Under the pieces are notes generated by a model that made no database searches, was not told the DNA's origin, and worked only from the letters and a program-made list of their open reading frames with translations. Shown one piece after another: positions 24,548 through 33,824 of a stretch of 64,000 nucleotides of DNA (the stretch's first letter is position 1; the number at the start of each line of letters is the position of its first letter). Source of the stretch: Pseudomonas sp. NFIX28. Its GTDB lineage: Bacteria > Pseudomonadota > Gammaproteobacteria > Pseudomonadales > Pseudomonadaceae. Position numbers and translations under genes: made by a program. Location: NCBI RefSeq assembly GCF_900107395.1, contig NZ_FNPW01000017.1, positions 62,001-126,000 on the forward strand, in the 5' to 3' direction.

Positions 24548-24871
24548 ATGACCACCTGCAAAATTCGACTGCCCTTTCTGATGTGCTCCTGCCTGTTCGC
24601 CAATCTTGCCCAGGCCACCAGCCTGGTGATCAGCACCGACATCACCATGAGCCTGGCCTTGAGCACAACCGAAGGCAGCTCTAAAGCCACCAGCTCGTTC
24701 AAGGATGACAAACTCGTGCTGGCCGCCCGGAGCGATGCCGCAACCTTTGTCGCCAGCGCCGGCGACATTCGCGGCGCCCAGCTGGAAGCGGCCCTGCAGC
24801 ACATTCGCCAGGTACTTGGCGACTCGCCCTACTCCGACCTGCAGCTGGCCAGCGCCATCCTTACGCTTTGA
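24548..24871 (+). CDS. DUF2388 family exported protein
   Basis: The 107-residue protein starts with a signal peptide (MTTCKIRLPFLMCSCLFANLAQA, cleaved before TSLV). The short DUF2388 domain continues: ISTDITMSLALSTTEGSSKATSSFKDDKLVLAARSDAATFVASAGDIRGAQLEAALQHIR. The family is restricted mostly to pseudomonads and is often found in multiple copies; function unknown. The frame is open further upstream, but the signal peptide fixes this ATG. It ends 143 bases before the lipoprotein phosphodiesterase gene. Confidence 0.8.
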   Translation: MTTCKIRLPFLMCSCLFANLAQATSLVISTDITMSLALSTTEGSSKATSSFKDDKLVLAARSDAATFVASAGDIRGAQLEAALQHIRQVLGDSPYSDLQLASAILTL

Positions 24872-25014
24872 TCGCCCCGGACGGCGCCGCTCATTTATCC
24901 CGCGCTCCACGCGTTGCTTTAAATGAGCGCGACCATTGCGCTACCGTACGCCCCACTCAAGCGGGCGGGGTGCCGATACCCGGCCTGCACTCACCTCCAG
25001 GAAACCGCCTTCCC

Positions 25015-25965
25015 ATGCTCGAGACTCGACAGGTGATCCCCCTGCTGCTGGCCGCGGCCTTCATCGGTGGCTGTTCATCGCTTCCGGCAACCGACAGCGA
25101 CGCCGGGCCACGGCCGTTGATCGTCGCCCATCGCGGCGGTGCCGCGGACTTTCCCGAGAACACCCTGCTGGCCATCGACAACGCCCTGCGCAACGGCGTC
25201 GACATGCTCTGGCTCACCGTGCAACTAAGCCGCGATGGCGTGCCGGTGTTGTATCGCCCCGCCGACCTGGGCGCCAACACCCCGGCATCCGGCGCGGTCA
25301 ACGAAAAAACCCTCGCACAGCTGCAAGCGCTGAATGCCGGCTGGAACTTCAAGCAGACAGCGGCCGATGGCCAGGTGAGATTTCCCTATCGTTCGCAGCC
25401 GCTGAGCATTCCGTCGTTGCGCCAGGCGCTGGCGGCGATCCCCGAATCGGTGCCGGTCATTCTCGACATGAAGGCCCTGCCAGCCGCTCCCCAGGCCAAG
25501 GCTGTGGCCCAGTTGCTGGAGCAGCTGCATGCCTGGAACCGGGTGCTGATCTACTCCACCGATGCCAGCTACCAACAGGCTTTCGCGCAATATCCGCAGG
25601 CGCGGCTGTTTGAATCCCGGGACAGCACCCGGGATCGGCTGGCCAGCGTCGCTCTCGCCCATAGCTGTAGCGCGCCGCCCGCCCCAGCCAGTTGGGTGGC
25701 CTTCGAGTACCGGCGCCCGGTTCAACTGGTCGAGACCTTCACCCTGGGCGAAGCCCGTTCCAAGGTGGATGCCCGGCTATGGACGCCCGCCGCGGTGGAT
25801 TGCTTCCAGTCGCGGGGCAAGGTGCGGATGCTGGCGATCGGGATCAATACCGCCGAGGACTACCAGGCGGCCGCCTGCCTGAAGATGGATGCGGTGCTGG
25901 TGGATTCGCCCCGCGCGATGCGGGAAATGAAGCAGCGGCTCGAATGGCCGCTGCGTTGCCCATGA
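25015..25965 (+). CDS. Glycerophosphodiester phosphodiesterase family lipoprotein
   Basis: The 316-residue protein has a lipoprotein signal (LLLAAAFIGGC, lipid on Cys near residue 19) and the GDPD TIM-barrel start IVAHRGGAADFPENTLLAIDNALRNGVDMLWLTVQLSRDGVPVLYR. The usual HD pair of the family, E-x-D-V...H-D, reads W-L-T-V-Q-L...YRP here, so the second metal Glu-x-Asp and the His-Asp are replaced. Activity on glycerophosphodiesters is therefore doubtful. It is anchored at the outer or inner membrane. The start follows AGGA at a wide spacing. It converges with rnhA. Confidence 0.8.
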   Translation: MLETRQVIPLLLAAAFIGGCSSLPATDSDAGPRPLIVAHRGGAADFPENTLLAIDNALRNGVDMLWLTVQLSRDGVPVLYRPADLGANTPASGAVNEKTLAQLQALNAGWNFKQTAADGQVRFPYRSQPLSIPSLRQALAAIPESVPVILDMKALPAAPQAKAVAQLLEQLHAWNRVLIYSTDASYQQAFAQYPQARLFESRDSTRDRLASVALAHSCSAPPAPASWVAFEYRRPVQLVETFTLGEARSKVDARLWTPAAVDCFQSRGKVRMLAIGINTAEDYQAAACLKMDAVLVDSPRAMREMKQRLEWPLRCP

Positions 25966-25981
25966 CTACCCGGCCAGGGCA

Positions 25982-26434
25982 TCAGGCCTGCTTGTAACCG
26001 CGCACCTCGTCGACGCCGCGGTTGGCCAGTTGGTCTGCCCGTTCGTTGCCGTGGTGCCCGGTGTGGCCGCGCACCCATTTCCAGGTGACCTGGTGGCGGT
26101 TGACCTGCTCATCGAGCTGCTGCCACAGGTCGGCATTCTTCACCGGTTCCTTGGCCGCGGTTTTCCAGCCGCGCTTTTTCCAGTTGGCCATCCATTCGTT
26201 GATGCCCTTCATCACATATTGCGAGTCAGTGACCAGGATCACCTGGCACTCGCGCTTGAGTTCCTCCAGGCCACGGATCGCCGCCATCAGCTCCATGCGG
26301 TTGTTGGTGGTGTTGGCTTCGCCGCCCCAGAGTTCCTTCTCCACGCCCTTGAACACCAGCAGTGCGCCCCAGCCTCCCGGGCCAGGATTGCCCTTGCAGG
26401 CGCCGTCGGTGAAGATTTCTACGCTATCGCTCAT
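25982..26434 (-). CDS. rnhA: Ribonuclease HI
   Basis: The 150-residue enzyme degrades RNA in RNA-DNA hybrids, including primers and R-loops. All catalytic residues are in E. coli positions: Asp10 (IFTDGACKGNPG), Glu48 (NNRMELMAA), Asp70 (VTDSQYV), His124 and Asp134 (RGHTGHHGNERADQLA). A longer frame exists upstream but GGAAG stands before this ATG. It lies 83 bases after the methyltransferase gene on the same strand, the order known in other pseudomonads. Confidence 0.97.
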   Translation of the reverse strand: MSDSVEIFTDGACKGNPGPGGWGALLVFKGVEKELWGGEANTTNNRMELMAAIRGLEELKRECQVILVTDSQYVMKGINEWMANWKKRGWKTAAKEPVKNADLWQQLDEQVNRHQVTWKWVRGHTGHHGNERADQLANRGVDEVRGYKQA

Positions 26435-26517
26435 GCCAGACTTCCAATCGAAAATACCTGTGGCCCGCCGATCGTCGATCGACAACGCCCAAGCCGGGCA
26501 AACTCGGCCCGGCTGAA

Positions 26518-27282
26518 TTAAAGAGGGGGTTCGCTGTGCCGGCGGTTGACCTTGGCCATCGGCAGCGGCACCAGCTTGCCCATCGGCTCGCGGCGCACCT
26601 GGCGCACCGGGCGCAGGCCGACCACTATCTTGCGTGCTACCAGCAGGTAGAAACCGCCGCCGGACAGTTGCCAGTCGCCGGCCTTGCGCTCCCAGCCGGC
26701 CAGCCGTGCCTGCCAGGCCGCCGAGGCAAGCGGCGGACGATAGCACCCGAAGCGGCGTTTCTCCAGCGCGAAGCCCAGCAGGTTCAGCCAGTCGGCGACC
26801 CGCGACGGCGAAATGCAGCGTGCCTTGCGCAGCGCGTCATGGGCGAACGCATGCCGCAGGCCCCAACTGCTCCAGGGATTGATCCCGACGATCAGCAGAT
26901 GCCCGCCAGGGCGCACCGCGCTGGCGGCTTCGCGCAGCAGGCCGTGGGGCGACAGGCAGAAATCCAGGCCGTGCTGCAGCACCACCACATCGGCGGCATG
27001 CTCGCTGAGCGGCCAGGCCTGCTCCTCGCAGACGATCTCCACGCCGGGCAGTGGCGCACCCAGGCGGACATTGCGCTGCACCTGCGGCGCTGTCGGCGGG
27101 GTTTGCGCCGACGGCCCGTAATGCACCAGGTAACCGCCAAAGAAGCGCCCCAACTCGTCGTCGAGCATGCGCCGTTCTTCATCCAGCAGAAATTGCCCCA
27201 GTGGCCCGGACAGCCACTCACGGGCCGAACTGATCAGGGCCAGCCAGTCAGGATCGGCCTGAGCGAACGCTTTATCGGTCAT
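26518..27282 (-). CDS. Class I SAM-dependent methyltransferase
   Basis: The 254-residue protein resembles the methyltransferase family found between gloB and rnhA in gammaproteobacteria. The SAM-binding core is degenerate at motif I, but shows VVVLQHGLDFCLSPHGLLREAASAVRPGGHLLIVGINPWSSWGLRH, typical of Methyltransf_11 motifs post-I to III. The C-terminal part is basic (KIVVGLRPVRQVRREPMGKL). GGAGA lies seven bases before the chosen ATG. It is divergent from gloB with only 65 bases between starts. Substrate unknown. Confidence 0.82.
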   Translation of the reverse strand: MTDKAFAQADPDWLALISSAREWLSGPLGQFLLDEERRMLDDELGRFFGGYLVHYGPSAQTPPTAPQVQRNVRLGAPLPGVEIVCEEQAWPLSEHAADVVVLQHGLDFCLSPHGLLREAASAVRPGGHLLIVGINPWSSWGLRHAFAHDALRKARCISPSRVADWLNLLGFALEKRRFGCYRPPLASAAWQARLAGWERKAGDWQLSGGGFYLLVARKIVVGLRPVRQVRREPMGKLVPLPMAKVNRRHSEPPL

Positions 27283-27347
27283 TGCATTCTCCAACCCGCC
27301 AAGAAGTTCTAAGATGCGCCAATGTTTTCCGCTTGGCGACTCCAACG

Positions 27348-28115
27348 ATGATACAGATCAGTGCCCTGCCCGCGTTCACCGATAACTACATCTGGTTGTT
27401 ACAGGATCATCGCCACCAGCGCTGCGCGGTGGTCGATCCGGGGGACGCTGCGCCGGTCCTGGGCTGGCTCGCCGAGCATCCGGGCTGGGTGCTGAGCGAT
27501 ATCCTGGTAACCCATCACCACCACGACCACGTCGGCGGTGTCGAACAGCTGAAAAAAGCCAGCGGCGCCAAGGTCTGGGGCCCGGCCAACGAAAACATCC
27601 CGGGGCGCGACGTGGCCCTGAACGACAACGACCGGGCCAATATCCTGGGCTGGGACTTCGACGTCTACGCGGTGCCCGGACACACCCTGGGACATATTGC
27701 CTACTACCATCATGGCTTACTGTTTTGCGGCGACACCCTGTTCGCCGCCGGCTGCGGGCGCCTGTTCGAGGGCACGCCGGAGCAAATGCACCATTCGCTG
27801 AGCCGCCTGGCCGCCTTGCCCGCCGACACCCTGGTGTACTGCACCCACGAATACACCCTGAGCAACCTGCGTTTTGCCCAGGTGGTGGAGCCGGACAACC
27901 CGCACATCGCCGAGCGCCTGCAAAAAGTCAGCGAACTGCGGGAAAACGGCCGCATGACCCTGCCTTCCACCCTGGCCCTGGAAAAACTTACCAACCCTTT
28001 CCTGCGGACCGGCGAAACATCCGTTAAACAAAAAGCGGACGAACGGAACGGCCTCGATAACCGGGCCCAGAGTGCGGTTTTTGCTGCCTTGCGGGCTTGG
28101 AAAGATAAGTTCTAA
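27348..28115 (+). CDS. gloB: Hydroxyacylglutathione hydrolase (glyoxalase II)
   Basis: The 255-residue metallo-beta-lactamase-fold enzyme hydrolyses S-D-lactoylglutathione to glutathione and D-lactate, the last step of methylglyoxal detoxification. The metal motif THHHHDH is at 55-61. The later ligands appear in AVPGHTLGH and FCGDTLFAAGCGRLFEG, and the C-terminal glutathione-binding residues (CTHEYTLSNLRFA; KQKADERNGLDNR) are present. The start MIQISALPAF is the family start. Confidence 0.95.
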   Translation: MIQISALPAFTDNYIWLLQDHRHQRCAVVDPGDAAPVLGWLAEHPGWVLSDILVTHHHHDHVGGVEQLKKASGAKVWGPANENIPGRDVALNDNDRANILGWDFDVYAVPGHTLGHIAYYHHGLLFCGDTLFAAGCGRLFEGTPEQMHHSLSRLAALPADTLVYCTHEYTLSNLRFAQVVEPDNPHIAERLQKVSELRENGRMTLPSTLALEKLTNPFLRTGETSVKQKADERNGLDNRAQSAVFAALRAWKDKF

Positions 28116-28214
28116 GCAGGTGTCGGGTTGGTACGAAAATTCTGAATGGTTGACCGCACCCGGTGCGCTTTCTAGAATCGCCCGACATTTTTGCCCGGAA
28201 CTTACTTCCAGCCA

Positions 28215-29672
28215 ATGTCGTCATCTATTCGTAAATCCATCAATTCAGACGCATTGACGCGGTTGGCTCAAGCCATCGCGGTGGCTGTGTCCGCCACCCT
28301 GGCGGGCTGCCAAAGCACGAGCCACGTCCCGCAAACCGACACTTCCCACACCCAGAATTTCAACGCCCGCATCAAGCAGAAACCCATCTGGCTGAATGAA
28401 AAACCCAGCCCGCAATTGCCCCAGGACGTCTGGGAGCGCATGCGCGAAGGTTTCCAGTTGCAGGAAGGTATCGGCGTCAACCCGCGCATCGAACAGCAGC
28501 GCCTGTGGTTCGCCAGCAATCCCTCGTTTCTCGAGAATGCCAGCGAACGCGGCAGCCTCTATATCCATTACATCGTCGAACGCCTTGAAGAACGCAACAT
28601 GCCGCTGGAACTGGCGCTGCTGCCCGTGATCGAGAGCGCCTACAACCCGCTGGCCTATTCCCGGGCCGACGCGGTCGGCCTCTGGCAGTTCATCCCGTCC
28701 ACCGGTCGTTCCTTCAACCTGCGCCAGACCCGTTTCTACGATGGCCGTCGCGATATCACCGCGTCGACCACCGCGGCCATGGATTACCTGACCCGCCTGC
28801 ACGACATGTTCAATGGCGACTGGCTGCTGGCCCTGGCGGCCTATAACGCCGGCGAAGGCACGGTCAGCCGGGCCATCGAGCGCAACGAGAAACTCGGCCT
28901 GCCCACCGACTACTGGAACCTGCCGCTGCCGTCGGAAACCCAGGCCTACGTGCCCAAGCTGCTGGCCCTGTCCCAAGTGGTCATGGCGCCCGAAGCCTAT
29001 GGCGTGAACCTGAACCCGATCGCCAACGAACCTTATTTCCAGGTCGTCGAGATCAACCAGCGCATGGACCTGTCCAAGGTCGCCGCGGTGGCCAATATCG
29101 ACGAAGACGAGCTGTTCCAGCTCAATCCGGCCTTCAAGCAGCGCACCACCATCGACGGTCCCCAGCACCTGCTGGTGCCGACGTCCAAGGCGCAACTGCT
29201 GAGCGCCAGCCTGTCGACCATGAAACCCGAGGAACTGATCAGCCAGCGTTCGCTCAAGCCGGTGTTCGAGGGTGCCGACAGCCGCGAGATGGCCCAGGCC
29301 AAGCGCAACTATCGGGTCAAGCGTGGCGATAACCTGTCGCAGATCGCCAAGGCCAACAAGGTCGGGGTCAAGGACCTGCAACGCTGGAACAATCTGACCG
29401 GCAAGAAACTCAAGGTCGGCCAGACCCTGGTCATGCAGGACACCCGCAAAGCCAAGACCGGCACCAAGACCAATGCCAAGACTTCCGGCAAGAAGACCCT
29501 GGTCGCCAGCACCGACAAGAAGTCGACCCAGTACAAGGTCAAGCAAGGCGACTCGCTGTACATGGTGGCCAAGCGCTTCAACGTCGAGATGCAACACCTC
29601 AAGCGCTGGAACCCCCGCGCCGGCCAGGCCCTCAAGCCAGGCCAGATGCTCACCGTCTACCTGCCTCACTGA
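28215..29672 (+). CDS. mltD: Membrane-bound lytic murein transglycosylase D
   Basis: The 485-residue outer-membrane lipoprotein has lipobox LAGC at Cys32. It cleaves peptidoglycan with 1,6-anhydromuramyl ends. The SLT domain (about 105-220) has the catalytic Glu in LLPVIESAYNPLAYS and the conserved GLWQFIPSTGR and AAYNAGEGTVSRAI. Two LysM peptidoglycan-binding repeats follow near 365-410 (YRVKRGDNLSQIAKANKV) and 435-480 (YKVKQGDSLYMVAKRFNV), joined by a Lys/Thr-rich linker. It lies between gloB and the npp operon, as in P. aeruginosa. Confidence 0.95.
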   Translation: MSSSIRKSINSDALTRLAQAIAVAVSATLAGCQSTSHVPQTDTSHTQNFNARIKQKPIWLNEKPSPQLPQDVWERMREGFQLQEGIGVNPRIEQQRLWFASNPSFLENASERGSLYIHYIVERLEERNMPLELALLPVIESAYNPLAYSRADAVGLWQFIPSTGRSFNLRQTRFYDGRRDITASTTAAMDYLTRLHDMFNGDWLLALAAYNAGEGTVSRAIERNEKLGLPTDYWNLPLPSETQAYVPKLLALSQVVMAPEAYGVNLNPIANEPYFQVVEINQRMDLSKVAAVANIDEDELFQLNPAFKQRTTIDGPQHLLVPTSKAQLLSASLSTMKPEELISQRSLKPVFEGADSREMAQAKRNYRVKRGDNLSQIAKANKVGVKDLQRWNNLTGKKLKVGQTLVMQDTRKAKTGTKTNAKTSGKKTLVASTDKKSTQYKVKQGDSLYMVAKRFNVEMQHLKRWNPRAGQALKPGQMLTVYLPH

Positions 29673-29680
29673 TCTGTAAC

Positions 29681-29708
29681 TCCTGGCGCAGGTCCTACTG
29701 CGCCAGGA
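29681..29708. repeat. 11-bp perfect hairpin after mltD
   Basis: TCCTGGCGCAG and CTGCGCCAGGA pair around a 6-base loop, nine bases past the mltD stop. No T-run follows. Its right arm is the beginning of the tandem array, so this may be a junction of the array rather than a terminator. Confidence 0.55.
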
Positions 29709-30042
29709 AGATCGCCGCGACTGTGCCAGTCGTTCGCAGCCTTCGGCAGCGGCTACGGGGTTGCCTTGAAATCGTGATATCTCCAACGACTCTTCCGGCG
29801 TAGCCGCTGCCGCAGGCTGCGATAAGGCCGCAGGTACTCCTGCGCCAGGAAGATCGTCGCGACCGTGCCGGTCGTTCGCAGCCTTCGGCAGCGGCTACAG
29901 GATTGCCTTGAAATCGGGATGTTTCCAACGACTCTTCCGATGTAGCCGCTGCCGCAGGCTGCGATAGGGCCGCAGGTCCGCCTGCGTCAGAAAGATCGTC
30001 GCGACCGTGCCGATCGTTCGCAGCCTTCGGCAGCGGCTACAG
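29690..30042. repeat. Tandem array, 142-bp period, about 2.5 copies (family B units)
   Basis: Successive copies start at 29690, 29832 and 29974 (AGGT...CTGCG). The shared marker CGCAGCCTTCGGCAGCGGCTAC falls at 29735, 29877 and 30019, exactly 142 bases apart. Each unit holds a family B palindrome plus a roughly 40-base spacer (TTGCCTTGAAATCG...CCAACGACTCTTCC). Copies differ at scattered positions. The array fills the space between mltD and the npp operon; no gene is seen in it. Confidence 0.85.
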
Positions 30043-30143
30043 GCAAATGTCGTGGTCGGCGGGGGCGGCCTTTTTCCTGTCGATACAAGCTGTTACTGTA
30101 CGGAGCACAAAGCCCAAGCCGCCCGGATCGGATCTCTGCCTTG

Positions 30144-31973
30144 ATGCGTCCCCTCCTCCTGTCCCTAATCAGTCTGGCCTTGAGCTTTCCCGCAAGCGCA
30201 ACGATCACTGAAAGTCATGGTTACGCGCAGTTCGGCACGCTCAAGTACCCCGCCAAGTTCACCCATTACGATTGGGTCAACCCCGCCGCGCCCAAGGGCG
30301 GGACCTTGCGGCTCATGGCGTTTGGCACCTTCGATACCCTCACCCCCTACACCTTCAAGGGCAGCAGCCCGGTTTCCACGCCCAACTTCCTGCAATACGG
30401 GGTCAACGAACTCAACGAGCCGCTGATGGTCGGCACGGGCCAGTACGCGCCGTCCGGCGACGAGCCGACTTCCAGCTACGGCCTGATCGCCCGCTCCGTC
30501 GAATACAGCGAAGACCGCAGCTGGGTGGTGTTCAACCTGCGTCCCGAGGCGCGTTTCCACGACGGCAAGCCGATCACCGCCTACGATGTGGCGTTTTCCT
30601 ACCGGTTGCTGCTCAAGGAAGGCCACCCGCAATACCGCACCAATCTGCAGGAAGTGCAGCGGGTGGATATCCTCGGCCCGCAGCGCATCCGCTTTGTCTT
30701 CAAGCGCTCCGGCAACCCGCTGCTGATCCTGCGCCTGGGCGAGCTGCCGGTGCTGCCGCAGCATTACTGGAAAGACCGCGACTTCAAGGCCACCACCTTC
30801 GAGCCGCCGCTGGGCAGCGGCCCCTACCGCATCACCCGGGTGCAGCCGGGCCGCTCGCTGCTGTTCGAGCGGGTCAAGGACTATTGGGGCAAGGACCTGC
30901 CGGTCAATCGCGGCTTCAACAATTTCAACAAGGTCGCGGTGGAGTTCTACCGCGACAGCGGCGTGGCCTTCGAAGCCTTCAAGGCCGGCGAATTCGACAT
31001 CTACATCGAGCACCAGGCGAAGAACTGGGCCAACGGCTACAACTTCCCCGCAGTCAATCGCGGCGACGTCATCAAGGCCCAGGTGGCGCACCAGATCCCG
31101 ACCCAGACCCAAGGCCTGTTCATGAACAGCCGCCGGCCGATTTTCGCCGAGGGCAAGGTGCGCGAGGCCCTGGGCCTGATGTTCGACTTCGAGTGGACCA
31201 ACCGCACCCTGTTCAGCGGCGCCTACAAGCGCGCGACCAGCTATTACCCGAACAGCGAGTTCTCCGCCAGCGGCCTGCCGGTCGGCCATGAATGGCTGCT
31301 GCTGTCGCCCTACCGCGAGCAATTGCCGGCCAGCCTGTTCACCCAGCCCTTCAGCCTGCCGCAGACCGATGGCCGCGGCATTCCGCGGGCCACCCTGCGC
31401 CGTGCCCTGGGCCTACTGGCCGAAGCCGGCTGGAAGCTCAACGGCCAGCGCCTGCTCAATAGCGCCGGGCAACCGCTGCGTTTCGAGCTGCTGCTGGTCA
31501 ACCCGAACCTGGAACGGATCCTCCAGCCCTACGTCGAAAACCTCGCCAGCATCGGCATCGACGCACGCCTGCGCACCGTGGACCGGGCGCAATACAAACA
31601 GCGCCTGGACCAGTTCGACTTCGACATGATCCTCATGACCCTGAGCCAGACCCTGAGCCCGGGCCTGGAGCAATGGCAGTACTTCCACTCCAGCCAGGCC
31701 AGGGTCAAGGGCAGCAAGAACTATGCAGGCATCAGCAACCCCATCGTCGATCACCTGCTGGAACACCTGCTCGCCGCACAGAGCCGCGACGAGCAACTGG
31801 CCGCCGGTCGGGCCCTGGATCGGGTGCTGCTGTGGCAGCACTACATCATCCCCAACTGGTACCTCAACTATCATCGCCTGGCGTACCGCAACCGGTTCGC
31901 CTTCGTCACCACGCCGCCCTACCAACTGGGCCTGAGCGCCTGGTGGCTGAAGTCTCTGGAGAAAGCCCAATGA
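30144..31973 (+). CDS. nppA1: ABC transporter substrate-binding protein, peptide/peptidyl-nucleoside type (first of two)
   Basis: The 609-residue SBP_bac_5 protein has a signal peptide (MRPLLLSLISLALSFPASA). The mature start TESHGYAQFGTLKYPAKFTHYDWVNPAAPKGG is the YejA-type opening. Other family blocks include GLIARSVEYSEDRSWVVFNLRPEARFHDGKPITAYDV, GSGPYRI and NSRRPIFAEGKVREALGLMFDFEWTNR. It delivers peptides to the inner-membrane permease. Its position between mltD and a second binding protein matches nppA1 of P. aeruginosa, where the NppA1A2BCD importer takes up peptidyl-nucleoside antibiotics. The real ATG is one codon after a TTG. Its stop overlaps the start of nppA2. Confidence 0.88.
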   Translation: MRPLLLSLISLALSFPASATITESHGYAQFGTLKYPAKFTHYDWVNPAAPKGGTLRLMAFGTFDTLTPYTFKGSSPVSTPNFLQYGVNELNEPLMVGTGQYAPSGDEPTSSYGLIARSVEYSEDRSWVVFNLRPEARFHDGKPITAYDVAFSYRLLLKEGHPQYRTNLQEVQRVDILGPQRIRFVFKRSGNPLLILRLGELPVLPQHYWKDRDFKATTFEPPLGSGPYRITRVQPGRSLLFERVKDYWGKDLPVNRGFNNFNKVAVEFYRDSGVAFEAFKAGEFDIYIEHQAKNWANGYNFPAVNRGDVIKAQVAHQIPTQTQGLFMNSRRPIFAEGKVREALGLMFDFEWTNRTLFSGAYKRATSYYPNSEFSASGLPVGHEWLLLSPYREQLPASLFTQPFSLPQTDGRGIPRATLRRALGLLAEAGWKLNGQRLLNSAGQPLRFELLLVNPNLERILQPYVENLASIGIDARLRTVDRAQYKQRLDQFDFDMILMTLSQTLSPGLEQWQYFHSSQARVKGSKNYAGISNPIVDHLLEHLLAAQSRDEQLAAGRALDRVLLWQHYIIPNWYLNYHRLAYRNRFAFVTTPPYQLGLSAWWLKSLEKAQ

Positions 31974-33823
31974 TGCCCCTGCGTGCCCTGCTCCCGTGGG
32001 CCGGCGGCGTGCTGCTGGTGGGAATCGCCTGTCTCGCCCAGGCCGCCCCGCAACACGCCCTGACCCTGTACAACGAACCGCCGAAGTACCCGGCAAACTT
32101 CAAGCACTTCGCCTACGTCAACCCGGACGCGCCCAAGGGCGGCACCTTCCGCGAGGCCGGCTTCGGCGGCTTCGACAGCCTCAACCCGTTCATCAACAAA
32201 GGCGTGCCGGCGGACAATATCGGGCTGATCTACGACACCCTGATGCGCCAGAGCCTGGACGAACCCTTCACCGAATACGGGCTGATCGCCGGGCAGATCG
32301 AAAAGGCCCCGGACAACAGCTGGGTACGCTTCTACCTGCGCCCCGAGGCACGCTTTCACGACGGCCATCCGATCCGCGCCGAGGACGTGGTATTCAGCTT
32401 CGAAACCCTGATGAAGACCGGCGCGCCGATGTTCCGCGGCTACTACGCCGACGTCGATCAAGTGGTCGCCGAAGACCCGCTCAAGGTGCTGTTCAAGTTC
32501 AAACACGCCAACAATCGCGAGCTGCCGCTGATTCTCGGGCAACTGTCGGTGCTGCCCAAGCATTGGTGGGAACACCGCGACTTCTCCAAGGGCAACCTGG
32601 AGATCCCCCTCGGCAGCGGCCCGTACAAGGTGGCCGAAGTGAAGGCCGGGCGCTCGGTGCGCTACGAGCGAGTCAAGGATTACTGGGGCAAGGATTTGCC
32701 GATCAACCGCGGCCAGTTCAATTTCGATGTCATGGTCACCGACTATTTCCGCGACAACACCGTGGCCCTGGAAGCCCTCAAGGCCGGGCAGTTCGACTAC
32801 TGGCTGGAGATCAGCGCAAAGAACTGGGCCAACGCCTACAACGTCCCGGCGGTGACCGAGGGCCGGCTGATCAAGGAACAGATTCCCAACGGCAACCCCA
32901 CCGGCATGCAGGGCTTCGTCTACAACATCCGTCGCCCGCTGTTCCAGGATGTGCGGGTGCGCAAGGCCCTGAGCCTGCTGCTGGACTTCGAGTGGACCAA
33001 CAAGCAGCTGTTCAACGGTGCCTACACCCGTACCCGCAGCTACTTCGAGAACTCGGAAATGGCCGCCACCGGCCTGCCCGACGCCGACGAACTGCAAATC
33101 CTCGAACCGCTGCGCGGCAAGATCCCCGAGCAGGTCTTCAGCGAAGCCTTCCAGCCCTCGGTGTGCGACGGCAGCGGCATGATCCGCGCCCAGCAGCGCC
33201 AGGCCTACCAGCTGTTGCAGGAAGCCGGCTGGCGCATCGTCGACGACAAGATGGTCGACGCCCAGGGCAAGCCGGTCGTCATCGAATTCCTGCTGGCGCA
33301 GACCGAATTCGAGCGCATTTTGTTGCCCTTCAAGCGCAACCTCGCCGACCTGGGGATCGACCTGGTGATTCGCCGGGTCGACGTCTCCCAGTACATCAAC
33401 CGCCTGCGCTCGCGGGACTTCGACATGGTGGTCGGCAGTTTCCCGCAGTCGAGTTCGCCCGGTAACGAGCAGCGCGAATACTGGAAGACTTCCAGCGCCG
33501 ACAACCCCGGCAGCCGCAATTTCATCGGTCTCAAGGACCCGACCATCGACGCCCTGGTGGAAGACCTGATCAACGCCGACTCGCGCAAGAGCCTGGTGGC
33601 CCATGCCCGCGCCCTCGACCGCGTGCTGCAATGGGGCTACTACGTGATTCCCAACTGGCACATCAAGACCTGGCGCGTGGCCTACTGGGACCATATCGGC
33701 CATCCCCAGGTCTCGCCCAAGTACGACATCGGCATCCAGACCTGGTGGATCAAGCCCGACGCCAAGCCGGCCGTGACCCCGGCCACCCAATCGCAAGCCG
33801 CCCCCGCCGGCGTGGAGCAATAA
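31970..33823 (+). CDS. nppA2: ABC transporter substrate-binding protein (second of two)
   Basis: The 617-residue periplasmic binding protein is a paralogue of the preceding gene, with the same block order (NEPPKYPANFKHFAYVNPDAPKGGTF; YGLIAGQIEKAPDNSW; GSGPYKV; IRRPLFQDVRVRKALSLLLDFEWTN). The signal peptide is LLPWAGGVLLVGIACLAQAA. The ATGA overlap with nppA1 couples translation. After the folded domain there is a short Ala/Pro/Thr/Gln tail (KPAVTPATQSQAAPAG). Two receptors for one permease suggest broader or ordered substrate capture. The next gene starts two bases after the stop. Confidence 0.88.
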   Translation: MMPLRALLPWAGGVLLVGIACLAQAAPQHALTLYNEPPKYPANFKHFAYVNPDAPKGGTFREAGFGGFDSLNPFINKGVPADNIGLIYDTLMRQSLDEPFTEYGLIAGQIEKAPDNSWVRFYLRPEARFHDGHPIRAEDVVFSFETLMKTGAPMFRGYYADVDQVVAEDPLKVLFKFKHANNRELPLILGQLSVLPKHWWEHRDFSKGNLEIPLGSGPYKVAEVKAGRSVRYERVKDYWGKDLPINRGQFNFDVMVTDYFRDNTVALEALKAGQFDYWLEISAKNWANAYNVPAVTEGRLIKEQIPNGNPTGMQGFVYNIRRPLFQDVRVRKALSLLLDFEWTNKQLFNGAYTRTRSYFENSEMAATGLPDADELQILEPLRGKIPEQVFSEAFQPSVCDGSGMIRAQQRQAYQLLQEAGWRIVDDKMVDAQGKPVVIEFLLAQTEFERILLPFKRNLADLGIDLVIRRVDVSQYINRLRSRDFDMVVGSFPQSSSPGNEQREYWKTSSADNPGSRNFIGLKDPTIDALVEDLINADSRKSLVAHARALDRVLQWGYYVIPNWHIKTWRVAYWDHIGHPQVSPKYDIGIQTWWIKPDAKPAVTPATQSQAAPAGVEQ

Positions 33824-33824
33824 G

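Noticed and set aside
29690..30042. Tandem array considered as a CRISPR
   Set aside because: Period 142 bases with conserved 'spacers', no short identical repeats with unique spacers, and no cas genes.
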